DNA of 64,000 nucleotides from Streptomyces sp. NBC_01224 (GCF_036002945.1 NZ_CP108529.1:4216001-4280000); one strand, 5' to 3'. Shown: positions 51,997 to 61,611, counted from the stretch's first letter. Program-made: numbers and translations. The notes: generated by a model not told the origin, from the sequence alone.

Positions 51997-52890
51997 TCAG
52001 ACCCCGGGGTTGTGCCGGATCAGCGATTCCACCAGGCCGGACCGGGTGGCGGGGAAGTCCAGCGGGACGATCCCGAGCCCGGTCCAGCCCGCCGCCTGCG
52101 ATCCGTCCAGGAACGACTGCACCTGCGGGTTGAGCCGGTCCGCGTTCCAGCGCGGCGGCATCAGGGCGGCGGTGCTGACGTAGTTCATGAACAGCTTCCC
52201 GGGCTGCTGCGCGGCCTTGCGGAACTGGGCCTCGATCTTCGGATACTTGGCGAACGGCTCCGCCATGTAGTCGTCCTGGATGTCGAAGAGTTCCGGATCG
52301 GCGTAACGGACCCCGGGCAGACCGCCGTTGTCGGCAAGCAGTACGACCATGCCGCGCGCCTCACCCAGCGAGGGCAGCGCGGAGCCGATACGGAACAACG
52401 GCCGCCACCCCTTGACGTCGAGGTAGAGGTCGAAGATCCGCCGGAACTCCGCGTCGCTCTCCTCGGAGTACTCCTGCTTGACCCGCATCAGCACGGTCTC
52501 GCCCGGGTGAGCCGCCAGGAAGTCCCAACAGGCGCCGAGCACATCGCCGAACATCAGGTTCTGGTACGAGGCGCCGTGATGGATCGCGAACGAGTCACCG
52601 GTGACCCGGCACCGCACGTCGAGGAACCGCAGCCCGCTGATCAACTGCTCGCCCACGGTGGTGTTCTGACACTCCGTCCACGGCCCACCGTAGCGAGCCC
52701 CCGAGTCGTGCGAACCGGGGATCGTGAGGCGTTGCAACGCGGTGCCATCGGGGACGGCGCCCATCCAGTCCTGGGTGGCGAGGACCTGCCGGGCCCCGGC
52801 GGTGGCGGGGCCCGCGCCGACGACAACGGTGGCGGTGGCGGCGAGAGCGCCGGCCAGGAAGTTCCGGCGAGTGGCGGTGTACGGACTCAT
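51997..52890 (-). CDS. Secreted PI-specific phospholipase C-like enzyme
   Basis: A 297-residue exported enzyme. A twin-arginine signal (TRRNFLAGALAATATVVVGA) precedes the PI-PLC X domain: TIPGSHDSGARYGG (general base His), LRFLDVRCR, FAIHHGASYQ (second catalytic His), DVLGACWDFLAAHPGETVLM. It would cleave phosphatidylinositol or GPI-like lipids to a cyclic inositol phosphate. Size equals bacterial PI-PLCs. It is monocistronic. Confidence 0.87.
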   Translation of the reverse strand: MSPYTATRRNFLAGALAATATVVVGAGPATAGARQVLATQDWMGAVPDGTALQRLTIPGSHDSGARYGGPWTECQNTTVGEQLISGLRFLDVRCRVTGDSFAIHHGASYQNLMFGDVLGACWDFLAAHPGETVLMRVKQEYSEESDAEFRRIFDLYLDVKGWRPLFRIGSALPSLGEARGMVVLLADNGGLPGVRYADPELFDIQDDYMAEPFAKYPKIEAQFRKAAQQPGKLFMNYVSTAALMPPRWNADRLNPQVQSFLDGSQAAGWTGLGIVPLDFPATRSGLVESLIRHNPGV

Positions 52891-53104
52891 GCGGGGAGTG
52901 CCTCCGTCTGCTGTGGGGGGTCAGCCGCCAAATTATGACGGGTGCACGACACCAACGGAACGGGTTCGACGGCAGCCCGCCCCCGAATCGGATTCCGGGA
53001 GAGAGCCGACGCGATCTCGACGTTCTCTCAGGGGAGGGTGCACCGATCGGCGGCCCCGGGAAACGGTTCGACGGCTTTGCCGAGTCCTGACACAGTGGCG
53101 CACC

Positions 53105-53544
53105 ATGCCGAACTTCGAGCTTGTGACCGCCGCGGACGTGCAGCTCATGCAGGGTCTGGCGCAGCGTGTCACCGCCACCCACCCGGACCTGGTGAACAGC
53201 GACGCGACGTTCGGCGAGCCGGCCTGGAACTGGGGCAAGGGGCACGCCTGCGACGGCGCAGGCCGGCCGCGTCGGCTGTGGTTCTCCGGCGGGGATCTGG
53301 TGGCGTGGAGCTGGGCCTGTCTTCCGCACCAGGTGAGGCGGAGCGACGGGTCGGTGAAGGACGTCACCGGCGCCTATCCGGCGTACCAGGTCCATCCCGA
53401 CCACGCCGGGCTGGTTGACGAGGTGATCGACTGGTACGACGGTGTAGCGGCAGCGTCGGGTTCCGGGAGTTCACGCGGGACGTGCCGCTCATCAGGCCCG
53501 GGGCGCCGGTCCACCGTCCAAGACGATCCCCGAGCAGGGATTGA
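53105..53544 (+). pseudogene. GNAT acetyltransferase with large internal deletion
   Basis: The N-terminal about 115 residues (MPNFELVTAADVQLMQGLAQ; WNWGKGHACDGAGRPRRLWF; AYQVHPDHAGLVDEVIDWYD) match a two-domain Streptomyces GNAT protein of about 300 residues. Directly after, in another frame, VGFREFTRDVPLI, its C-terminal end, appears at about 53453. About 180 residues, including the acetyl-CoA site, are missing. The fused frame continues as shadow sequence. Clearly inactivated by deletion. Confidence 0.75.
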
Positions 53545-53640
53545 CGATCACTGGGCAAAAGTTCCATAGCTCCACCCCGGCCCTGATCAACTCCAGTACC
53601 GCGCGTTGTTCGTCGGGAGTCCACGTGGCGGCAGCACTGC

Positions 53641-53666
53641 GGCCCCGCACCTTCGGGTGCGGGGCC
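53641..53666. terminator. 11-bp-stem UUCG hairpin
   Basis: GGCCCCGCACC and its complement GGTGCGGGGCC enclose the tetraloop TTCG. It lies between the GNAT pseudogene and the convergent LAXTG surface-protein gene and can serve both. The 53545-53640 gap also has an unstarted 48-codon minus-strand frame (WTPDEQRAVLELIRAGVE) of unknown origin. Confidence 0.75.
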
Positions 53667-53690
53667 GGAGCATTCTGCGGAATCGGTCAG

Positions 53691-56024
53691 CTATTGCGGT
53701 GCGGCCGTCCGGCGGCGCTTCCACCAGATCAGTCCGCCGCCCAGGGCCGCGAGCGCGGCGGCGATGCCCGCGATCAGGCCGATGGGGGTGTCTGAGCCGG
53801 TGTGGGCGAGGCCGCCGCCCGGGTCCGGGTCGTTCTGGCCGCCGCTGTGGCCGCCCGTGGCCGGCGGCGTGGAGTGGGCAGGCCCGGGGGTGGTTGGTTT
53901 GTCCGTCGGCTTGCCGGTCGGCTCGCCCGGCTTGGTCGGCGTCGGGTCCGGTCCCGGCCCGTCACCGCCTCCGCCGATGTCGGTTGAGGTGGTGTTGCCG
54001 CCCAGGAGCAGCAGGTTGCTGTCGTTGTCCTTGGCGTTGTCGGTGAGGGTCTTCACCGACGTTCGGGTCTGGCGGGGAAGATAGCGGTGCTCGGCGGTGA
54101 ACCGGGTCTTGGTGATGTCGCGCTTGGGCTGCTTGGAGAAGTCGACGCCGCCGACGATGTAGACCATCACGCCTTCGGCGGTGTCCACGTCGTACTGGAA
54201 CTCGCCGTTGAGGAAAATCTTCCGGTACTCCTGGAACAGCTCGTTCTTGTCCCAGTTCTGGTTGGGGGCGCGCAGCGGCCACGCCTTCACGTCGTTGCTG
54301 TTGATGATCTTGCGGTAGTCGGTGGGCGTCTTCGCGTCCTGGAGACGGATCCACTCGGCAGCCACGCGGGCGGTGTAGACGCGGCGCAGATCCGCGTACT
54401 GCGGGGCGGTGTTGATGGTCTTCTCGACCTCGGGGACGATCATCCGGTCGATGACCTGCTGTGCCTGATCCCGTTCGGCCTTGGACGGGTTGCAGATCCG
54501 CTCGCCGCCGGGGTCGGTGGCGAAGTCCTGCGGGGTGGACTTCAGCTTCAGGGGGGCGTCAAGGATGTAGATGCCGCCGTCCTGCTCGCGTACCGTCGCG
54601 GTCTTCGGCTCGATCCAGTTGCGGATCCCGGCGAAGCACGGGCGGCCGTCCACCTTGGGCAGGGATGCCCAGAACCGCTTGCCGAGATCGGTCTTGGGAT
54701 CCATCGTCCTGAAGAAGTCGTGCTTCATCCGGAGATCGGCTTCGAGGAGGATCCGGCCGGCGTCGGTCTTCCCGAACTGGGCGTCCATGACCCGGTTGGG
54801 CTCGTCCGGGTTGAGGTTCACCCAGAACTTGTCCGGAGTCAGCGCCAGCCACGTCAGGAAGGCGTCCGAGATGAGCTGCGCCTTCTCCTTGCCGCCCCAG
54901 CCGGACTTCTCCTCGGGATCTTCCTTGGCGGAGAAGCCGTAGTCCAGGCCCTTGCCCTTGACGGGCTTGCCGACGTAGCGAAGTTCGAGGGTGGTGAAGT
55001 CCACGCCGCCCGGACCGCGTGGGGAGAGCCGGTTGGGGTCGGCGGCGTTCTTCCGGTTCAGGAACTCGCCCATGCTCTTGGGGTTGGGACGGGACTCGCG
55101 GATCAGGTCGTTCGCGCCGCCGCCCGTGGTGGCGGGCCTGCCGGGGGGCTGCATGTTGGTCGACTTCGCGCGCACGCCGCCGCTGGGGGCCTTCTCGACC
55201 TTGTCGGAGCGGTAGTTGTACTCCGTGACCCGATTGGCGCCCGCGTTCCTACGCAGCTCCTCCTTCAGGTCGATCGCCGATTTTTCCTGCTTCTCGGCGT
55301 AGATGTACTTCATGGACGTGTGGCGCCAGTTCTTGTCCTTGGACCACGCGATGTCCTTGGGGATCTGCTTGGGGTCGGGCTGCCCGTTGGACTTGATCTC
55401 CAGGATCTGTCCGGTCTTGGTGTTGTAGGCATCGAGCTGCCTGCGGTAGGTCTTGCCGGTGTCCGGGTCCTTGAATTCCACCTCCTTCTGGCAGATCCAC
55501 TCCGGGCCGGTCAGCCCGTGGTCCTTGATGACCTTCTTCTCGAACGCCTTGCCGCGTGGGTCGTTGCCGGCGTTGCGGATCAGACGGACGTCGCGCCAGT
55601 GCGACCAGTCGCCCCACGCGTTCGAGTTGCTCTCGCGTGCCTTGAGCCACGTCCAGTAGACGCGGTCGATCGGCTTGGACTTCGGCGGCTGCTTCTCGAG
55701 TTTCTCCAGCCGGTCGATGTCGGCCTGGCTGGGCGGGCCGAGGCCGTCCCACTTCTTACCCGGGTTCTCGTACTCGTACGTGTCCCACCGGGACTTGTCC
55801 CGGAAGGCGTCGAACTCCGGGAGTTGGGCGATGGCCTGGATGTCGTCGGCAAGCTCGTAGTACTCCTTGCACGGTATGCCCGGCTCCAGCGGCTTCGGCG
55901 GCCTGGGGGCCGCGCCCGCGTAGCCGGTCAGACCGGGAACCCCGGTGAGGGCAAGGCCCACTGCCGCGACAACAGCCGCAGCGGAAGCCAGACGCGCCCT
56001 GACGCGTGAACGTATCGCTTTCAA
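53691..56024 (-). CDS. LAXTG sortase-anchored surface protein with PD-(D/E)xK-like motif
   Basis: A 777-residue exported protein. The Sec signal is residues 1-39. Residues 155-245 hold FEKKVIKDHG, RRQLDAYNTKTGQILEIKSN and SMKYIYAEKQ; D198, E209, K211 form a PD-(D/E)xK nuclease-like D...ExK pattern. A second unknown domain (about 330-490) includes KFWVNLNPDEPNRVMDAQFG and LLEADLRMKHDFF. A Thr/Pro/Gly spacer precedes LAHTG (739-743), a membrane helix and KRRR, the cell-wall sorting signal used by Streptomyces SrtE. It is divergent from the 56196 gene. A secreted nuclease or contact toxin is one reading; no activity is known. Confidence 0.75.
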   Translation of the reverse strand: MKAIRSRVRARLASAAAVVAAVGLALTGVPGLTGYAGAAPRPPKPLEPGIPCKEYYELADDIQAIAQLPEFDAFRDKSRWDTYEYENPGKKWDGLGPPSQADIDRLEKLEKQPPKSKPIDRVYWTWLKARESNSNAWGDWSHWRDVRLIRNAGNDPRGKAFEKKVIKDHGLTGPEWICQKEVEFKDPDTGKTYRRQLDAYNTKTGQILEIKSNGQPDPKQIPKDIAWSKDKNWRHTSMKYIYAEKQEKSAIDLKEELRRNAGANRVTEYNYRSDKVEKAPSGGVRAKSTNMQPPGRPATTGGGANDLIRESRPNPKSMGEFLNRKNAADPNRLSPRGPGGVDFTTLELRYVGKPVKGKGLDYGFSAKEDPEEKSGWGGKEKAQLISDAFLTWLALTPDKFWVNLNPDEPNRVMDAQFGKTDAGRILLEADLRMKHDFFRTMDPKTDLGKRFWASLPKVDGRPCFAGIRNWIEPKTATVREQDGGIYILDAPLKLKSTPQDFATDPGGERICNPSKAERDQAQQVIDRMIVPEVEKTINTAPQYADLRRVYTARVAAEWIRLQDAKTPTDYRKIINSNDVKAWPLRAPNQNWDKNELFQEYRKIFLNGEFQYDVDTAEGVMVYIVGGVDFSKQPKRDITKTRFTAEHRYLPRQTRTSVKTLTDNAKDNDSNLLLLGGNTTSTDIGGGGDGPGPDPTPTKPGEPTGKPTDKPTTPGPAHSTPPATGGHSGGQNDPDPGGGLAHTGSDTPIGLIAGIAAALAALGGGLIWWKRRRTAAPQ

Positions 56025-56195
56025 ACTCTTTGTCCCTGCTCGTGGGGGCTGGGGGACAGGTACGGGGCGGTGTGAGGCCCCCGTGACATGACACCGCCAA
56101 CCCGCACTTTAGGGCCGCAACTCCTCTGTCAGCCAAGGGGTTTGGGAAGTGACACGCCGATCGCCGCCTGGCGGGTTCCCGCCTAGGCTCCCCAC

Positions 56196-56900
56196 ATGAG
56201 CCCGAACCCGCGTATCGCCTGGCGGCAGTCCACCCTCCGGATCACCCGCATCCACCCGCCGTACCACGCCCCCTACGACCAGCACACCATCCGCCACGCA
56301 CCGGCCCACGACCCGGTCCGCGCCCGCGCTGTCGTCGCCGAACTCTCCACCGTCTCCACCGTCGCCGAAGAACTTGAGCCCATGCCCCGCCGGGACATCG
56401 ACCACCCCCGGCACATGGACGACCTCGACTACGTCGCCGTCGGCTGCTGGGGCGACATCGTTCAGATCAGCGACCCGGCCCTCGGTGAGGACGGCATCCT
56501 CTCCACCAACCTCGACGCCACGTTCGATGCCCAGGTCAAAGCCCACCCCGAGGCCCGCATCACCGCCGTCTGCGAGATGAACTCGGCCGAGACATACGGC
56601 AAGTACCTCGCCCATGTCCCCGGACAGCCCCGCCTCTCCGCCGACGGCTGGGACGACCAGTACGTCACCGGCAACCCCGCGCAGCTCCTGCGGGCCGTCG
56701 GCGTCGGCCCCGGCACCCCCGGGGCCGAGTGCCTCGACAGCGACCAGGACGAACCCTTCATCGGCCTCGAGTACCTCGACCTCCTCGCCTGCGGCCTGCA
56801 CTCCGTCTACAGCAGAGAGAACCTGATGGTGTCGGTCTTCAAGGTCACCCGCACCGAGGACGTCCGAGAAGCCATCGACGAAGTCTGGCTCCAGGACTGA
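56196..56900 (+). CDS. Hypothetical acidic protein divergent from the LAXTG gene
   Basis: A 234-residue soluble protein with no signal or membrane helix. A basic N-terminus (SPNPRIAWRQSTLRITRIHP) leads to an acidic body (HMDDLDYVAVGCWGDIVQIS; DSDQDEPFIGLEYLDLLACG). No family is recognised. ATG follows a TAGGCT -10-like box by about 8 nt, so it may be leaderless. The 171-bp divergent spacing from the surface-protein gene suggests shared control. An immunity role toward a possible nuclease is speculation. Confidence 0.6.
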   Translation: MSPNPRIAWRQSTLRITRIHPPYHAPYDQHTIRHAPAHDPVRARAVVAELSTVSTVAEELEPMPRRDIDHPRHMDDLDYVAVGCWGDIVQISDPALGEDGILSTNLDATFDAQVKAHPEARITAVCEMNSAETYGKYLAHVPGQPRLSADGWDDQYVTGNPAQLLRAVGVGPGTPGAECLDSDQDEPFIGLEYLDLLACGLHSVYSRENLMVSVFKVTRTEDVREAIDEVWLQD

Positions 56901-57158
56901 GACCGACTGGCGGCCCGTGCCGAGCGGTGGCCCTGTATCCGTCGGGGTGCCGGGTCGCTGCCGTTTCCAGGGCCACCCCTTGGCCGCCGCCAGGCGTGAC
57001 GAGCATGGACAAGGGGTGTGGCCTCTTCGTGCTCCCCACCTGGCGCTGCCGGTCCCGGAGGTACGTACCGCCAGGTGAGGTCCATCGCGACGCCCATTGG
57101 CGCACATGACCGTCTGCCACCATTAGATGGGCATACGGTGACTGCTATTCATGCGGGC

Positions 57159-59435
57159 ATGAACCGAAGGAAGTACTCACCGTCGTCCGGTGGGCGCGCG
57201 CCGCGCGCACGGACTGCCCGACTTGCCGCGGCGGCGTTGGCCCTCGTCGTCGGCGCCGGAGCGTCGCCGGCGCCGGACGCCGGCGCCCAAGCCCAGCCGC
57301 GTGCCGCCGGCTCTCCCCTGGTCGATGAGACGTTCACGCAGGCCACGGCCCCGGAGTTCACCGGTGTGGGCTCGGCCTGTCTCACCGGCGCCCCCGCCGC
57401 CGCCGCACCGGGTCCGGGGGACCACCCGCTCGGCGGTTGCCCGGAAGGGGTCGGCCCGGTGCCGCCCCCCAACGGCGCGCCGCACGGATACCTGCGACTG
57501 ACGGACGCCTCGAACGACCAGACGGGGGCCGTCCTCTACAATCACGCGCTGCCCGCCAACCAGGGCCTCGACGTCACGTTCGACCAGTGGCAGTACGGAA
57601 GTACGACCCCGGCCACCCCCGCCGACGGCATCTCGTTCTTCCTGGTGAACGGTGACGGCGCGCTGACTCACCCGGGCGCCTTCGGTGGCAGCCTCGGGTA
57701 CGCGCAGAAGCTCCCCGACGACAACCCCACCGCCACGTTCCTGCCCGGTGTGGACCGTGGCTACCTGGGCGTGGGGCTCGATGTCCTCGGGAACTACTTC
57801 GGCGACTGGGAGCACCGCGGGAACGGCTGCGCCAACCGCTCGCCCGCCGGGACGGGGTTCCGCGTTCCCGCTCCCGGGGCCAACATGGTCACGGTGCGCG
57901 GTCCCGGCGACGGCACCGAGGGCTACTGCTTCCTGACCGCCACCACCAGCAACTTCACCACCACCGGGCCCTGGCCGTCGACCCTTCCCGGAAAGCTGCA
58001 AGGACCGCTGACCGCGCTGCCCCCGGGAGCCACCCCCGCCCAGGCCGAGGCCGCGCTCGAACCGTCGCGCCGCCGGGTCCATGTGCAGCTCACCCCGGCG
58101 CCCGACCCGGTGCTCACCGTGTCGATCGACTTCAACGACGGTACCGGCTTCCACCAGGTCCTCAGCACGCCCGCTCCGCAACCGGTGCCCCCCACCTACA
58201 AGTTCGGCTTCGCCGCCTCCACGGGCCTGTTCACCGATGTCCACCTCATCCGCAACGTGCTCGTCACCAGCGACCAGCCGCTGCCCCGGTTGAACCTCGT
58301 CAAGCAGGTCAGGCAGCCGCTCCCCGGTGACCTGGTGGCCGGGTCGAAGGTGCCGTACGACTTCGTGGTCACCAACTCGGGTGCGACGGACATCACGGGC
58401 CTCGCCGTCAACGACCCGAAGGTCGGCCCGGTGTCCTGTCCCACGACGACGCTCGCGAGCGGTCGGACGGTCACGTGCACCGCCACCTATACGGTCACGG
58501 CCGCCGATGTGACGCACGGTTCCATCGACAACACGGCCATCGCGACGGGCATGTCGAACGGCCAGACGGTCACATCACCGCCGTCCTCGCAGAGCGTGCC
58601 GATCGAACGGCCGCCCGGTCTCGTCGTGGAGAAGAAGGCTCAGACGCCCGGCGCCTACTCCGTCGGGCAAACGGTCACCTTCTCCTACACCGTCCGCAAC
58701 ACGGGTGGGGCGGAGCTGACCGACGTCGAGGTGAACGACGACCACGTCACCGGCATCACCTGTCGATCGACCACATTGGCCCCGGCGGAGAGTCCGGGCG
58801 ACAGCACCACGTGCAGTGGCACGTACACGATCACCGCGGGTGACGGTACGGCCGGTTCCGTCACCAACACCGCCACGGCGACCGGTACGGCGGACGGCGA
58901 GACCATCACCTCTCCGGAGACCCAGCTGACACTGCCGATCGGGGCACCGCACATCACCCTGAAGAAGCGGGTTGTCACGCCCGGTCCGTACCTCGTCGGG
59001 AAGAAGGTGCAGTACTCCTACACCGTCACCAACACCGGCAGCACAACGTTGCACGACGTGCTGGTCAGCGACGACCGCGTCACCAAAGTCACCTGCGACG
59101 CGACCACGCTGGCGCCGGGTGCCTCTACGACCTGCCACGGTACGTACACGATCACCCAGGCCGACGCCAATGCCTGCAAGAAGACCAAGTCCGGCGGCGG
59201 CAAGCTCTGCCCCGTCACCAATGTGGCGGTGGCTGCAGGAACCGACCCGCAAGGGAACCAGATCGCCGGCACGCCCGCCAGGGTGACCATCGAGATCAGC
59301 AAGCCGCGGCCCCCCAAGCCCCCGCACCACAAGCCGGCGCACAAGAAGCCTGTGCACAAGAAGCCGGTACACAAAAAGCCCGTGCACAAGAGGTCGCACA
59401 GCGAGGAGGGATCCAACGGTCAGGGACAAGCCTGA
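57159..59435 (+). CDS. Secreted lectin-domain protein with DUF11 repeats
   Basis: A 758-residue exported protein. After a signal ending near GAQA, residues about 50-370 form a bacterial L-type-lectin-like domain (GYLRLTDASNDQTGAVLYNH; WQYGSTTPATPADGISFFLV; GYLGVGLDVLGNYFGDWEHR). Three about 110-residue DUF11-type beta repeats follow, each with a Y(S/T)YTV.NTG or equivalent and a closing TATGT-like strand. The C-terminus is a PVHKK-repeat basic tail, which could bind anionic wall polymers. ATG 57159 is chosen; GTG 57138 is an alternative. A surface adhesin is the likely role. Confidence 0.75.
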   Translation: MNRRKYSPSSGGRAPRARTARLAAAALALVVGAGASPAPDAGAQAQPRAAGSPLVDETFTQATAPEFTGVGSACLTGAPAAAAPGPGDHPLGGCPEGVGPVPPPNGAPHGYLRLTDASNDQTGAVLYNHALPANQGLDVTFDQWQYGSTTPATPADGISFFLVNGDGALTHPGAFGGSLGYAQKLPDDNPTATFLPGVDRGYLGVGLDVLGNYFGDWEHRGNGCANRSPAGTGFRVPAPGANMVTVRGPGDGTEGYCFLTATTSNFTTTGPWPSTLPGKLQGPLTALPPGATPAQAEAALEPSRRRVHVQLTPAPDPVLTVSIDFNDGTGFHQVLSTPAPQPVPPTYKFGFAASTGLFTDVHLIRNVLVTSDQPLPRLNLVKQVRQPLPGDLVAGSKVPYDFVVTNSGATDITGLAVNDPKVGPVSCPTTTLASGRTVTCTATYTVTAADVTHGSIDNTAIATGMSNGQTVTSPPSSQSVPIERPPGLVVEKKAQTPGAYSVGQTVTFSYTVRNTGGAELTDVEVNDDHVTGITCRSTTLAPAESPGDSTTCSGTYTITAGDGTAGSVTNTATATGTADGETITSPETQLTLPIGAPHITLKKRVVTPGPYLVGKKVQYSYTVTNTGSTTLHDVLVSDDRVTKVTCDATTLAPGASTTCHGTYTITQADANACKKTKSGGGKLCPVTNVAVAAGTDPQGNQIAGTPARVTIEISKPRPPKPPHHKPAHKKPVHKKPVHKKPVHKRSHSEEGSNGQGQA

Positions 59436-59518
59436 CAGCAAGCAGGCAGCAAGCAGGTGTCCGGCGGCCCGGTGAGCCCGACGGCCTGCGGAATCCTGTT
59501 TCGTAGGCCGCTCACCCC

Positions 59519-59551
59519 GCGCCCCGCCCCGGAACGCCCGGAGCGGGGCGC
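59519..59551. terminator. Hairpin behind the lectin/DUF11 gene
   Basis: GCGCCCCGC pairs exactly with GCGGGGCGC over a 15-nt loop. The 59436-59763 gap otherwise has only a 65-codon + frame from 59557 (a hydrophobic stretch, GAILFAVALGSLAAGPVLAP) that I do not consider a clear gene. Confidence 0.55.
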
Positions 59552-59763
59552 GAGGCATGTCCCCCGCGTCGGGCGTCGCATCGCCCACGAAGGCGTCATC
59601 GGGCGCGATCCTGTTCGCCGTCGCTCTCGGCTCACTCGCCGCAGGGCCGGTTCTCGCGCCGGCACCGGTCGGCTTCTCCGGAGGCCGCCGGGCCCGGGGC
59701 GGACTCGCAACCGAGCCCTCGCAACTCAGTGGCTGTGACTCGGCACTGCTTTGATCGCGGCAC

Positions 59764-60984
59764 CTATGGTGCGAGGCGTGCCACCCGGCTCGCCCGGGAC
59801 TCCAGGTAGCGCTGCTCGGCGATGCTGGCGGTGGACTTCGCGGCGCGCCGGTAGTGCTCGTACGCCCGTGCCGTGTCGCCGGTCTTCTCCAGCAGATGCG
59901 CCCGTACGGACAGCAGCCGGTGATGCCCGGCCATCCGCCCGTCACTGTCCAATGTGGACAGCAGGGCCAGCCCGGCCGCCGGGCCCTCGGTCTCGGCGAG
60001 CGCGATCGCCCGGTTGAGGGTGACCATCGGGTTGGGCGCGATCCGTTCCAGGACCAGGTAAAGGGCGTGCACCTGCGGCCAGTTGGTCTCCTCGGCCGTG
60101 GCCGCGTCGGCGTGCGTGGCGGCGATGGCGGCCTGCAGCCGGTAGGGCCCCAGCGTCGGGCCGGCCAGTGACGCCTTGGCCAGCTCCAGCCCCTCGCCGA
60201 TCAGCCCGCGGTCCCACTTCGTACGGTCCTGCTCGTCCAGCGGCACCAGGTCACCGGCCGCTGTCGTACGTGCCTCTCTGCGGGCGTGGGTCAGCAGCAT
60301 CAGTGCGAGCAGCCCGGTCACCTCGCCGTCCTCGGGCAGCTGCGCGTGCACCATCCCGGCCAGCCGGATCGCCTCGTGCGCGAGGTCGGCGCGGTGCAGC
60401 TCGCTGCCCGAGGAGGCGGTATAGCCCTCGTTGAAGATCAGGTACAGCACATGCAGGACGACCCGTAGCCGCTCCTCGCGCTCCGCGCCGTCCGGCAGGG
60501 TGAACGAGCTTCCGGCGGCCTTGATGCGCTGCTTGGCCCGGCTGATCCTGGCCGCCATCGTGGCCTCCGGCACCAGGAACGCGCGGGCGATCTCGGCAGT
60601 GCTCAGGCCGCCGACCGCCCGCAGCGTCAGGGCGGTCTGGGAGGCCGCGGTCAGCGTCGGATGACAGCACAGGAAGAGCAGGACGAGCGTGTCGTCGGTG
60701 TCCGGTACGTCCTTGGGCACCACCTCGGTGGCCGTCGCCGACTCCCGCTCGCGGCGCGCGTGGTCGCTGCGCATCTGGTCGATGAGCCGCCGGGAGGCGA
60801 CCGTCACCAGCCAGCCGCGCGGGTTGTTCGGCACTCCCTCGGCCGGCCACTGCACGGTGGCGGCGAGGACGGCCTCCTGCACGGCGTCCTCACACCCCTC
60901 GAACCGGCCGTTCCGGCGTACCAACGTGCCGAGGACCTGCGGCGTGAGCTCACGCAGCAGGTCCTCGATGTCTGGTGCTGTCAT
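59764..60984 (-). CDS. ECF42-type RNA polymerase sigma factor
   Basis: A 406-residue sigma factor. The sigma2 region (GRFEGCEDAVQEAVLAATVQ; NPRGWLVTVASRRLIDQMRS) and sigma4 region (LTLRAVGGLSTAEIARAFLV; ARISRAKQRIK) are followed by about 200 residues of a TPR-like extension (NEGYTASSGSELHRADLAHE; LNRAIALAETEGPAAGLALL). Sigma factors with this extension and a DGPF/YCII partner form group ECF42, which lack an anti-sigma factor; the extension is needed for activity. ATG overlaps the stop of the YCII gene by 4 bp. Confidence 0.9.
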   Translation of the reverse strand: MTAPDIEDLLRELTPQVLGTLVRRNGRFEGCEDAVQEAVLAATVQWPAEGVPNNPRGWLVTVASRRLIDQMRSDHARRERESATATEVVPKDVPDTDDTLVLLFLCCHPTLTAASQTALTLRAVGGLSTAEIARAFLVPEATMAARISRAKQRIKAAGSSFTLPDGAEREERLRVVLHVLYLIFNEGYTASSGSELHRADLAHEAIRLAGMVHAQLPEDGEVTGLLALMLLTHARREARTTAAGDLVPLDEQDRTKWDRGLIGEGLELAKASLAGPTLGPYRLQAAIAATHADAATAEETNWPQVHALYLVLERIAPNPMVTLNRAIALAETEGPAAGLALLSTLDSDGRMAGHHRLLSVRAHLLEKTGDTARAYEHYRRAAKSTASIAEQRYLESRASRVARLAP

Positions 60985-61352
60985 GCCTCCAATTGTCCGT
61001 CGGCGAACATCACCTGCCGCACCTCGATACCCAGGCCCTCGATCGCGGTGTCCGGGATCTGCGCTGCCAGCTCGATCGCCCGCTCCTTGTTCTCGCAGTC
61101 GATCAGGTAGAAGCCGCCCAGGTACTCCTTGGCCTCCAGGTAGGGTCCGTCGGTCACCACCGGCTGGCCGTTGCGTACGGACACCACAGCGGCCTGTGAC
61201 GGGTCGACCAGCGCCTGCGTGGTGATCAGCTCGCCGGACGTCTTCAGCGCCTCGATGAACGCGCCGTGGCCGTTGCCGATCGCCGCCTTCTCCTGGTCGG
61301 TCAGCGCGTCCAGCACGGCCGGGTTGATATACATGCTGATCAGGAACTGCAT
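60981..61352 (-). CDS. YCII/DGPF-domain protein, ECF42 partner
   Basis: A 123-residue protein (MQFLISMYINPAVLDALTDQ) with a YCII-like ferredoxin fold; VTDGPYLEAKEYLGGFYLID carries the DGPF-type motif. In ECF42 loci one or more such genes are always adjacent and are the main sigma targets. ACGAGGAGTACGAG precedes ATG. Translationally coupled to the sigma gene (ATGA). Confidence 0.9.
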   Translation of the reverse strand: MQFLISMYINPAVLDALTDQEKAAIGNGHGAFIEALKTSGELITTQALVDPSQAAVVSVRNGQPVVTDGPYLEAKEYLGGFYLIDCENKERAIELAAQIPDTAIEGLGIEVRQVMFADGQLEA

Positions 61353-61611
61353 CTCGTACTCCTCGTGGTTCGCGAGCCCCGGATCGGGCCCTTCGACCGG
61401 TTGGTCGGAGCCGCCGTCGTCGTCTTGACATCCTCGGCCAGAACTTTCGCACGGAGTTTTCCGGCGTCGCGTCGCCCGGACCGCGAGGTCGTCATTCCCG
61501 GTGAATCCCCTCCGTGGCAGACGCGAAAGATGTCCGTCCGTACCGATGTCAAGAAGCTCTCCACCACTCCGACCAACCGGCGAAACGTCGAGAGAACAGG
61601 GAGTTTCGGAT

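Noticed and set aside
53494..53640. 48-codon minus-strand frame (WTPDEQRAVLELIRAGVE)
   Set aside because: Protein-like but without start codon or recognised family; left as part of the intergenic note.
54087..56009. 640-codon + frame antisense to the LAXTG gene
   Set aside because: Leu/Val/Gly shadow sequence; the minus-strand gene has signal, domains and sorting signal.
59557..59754. 65-codon + frame with a hydrophobic stretch
   Set aside because: No ribosome site or homology recalled; it follows a hairpin and looks incidental.
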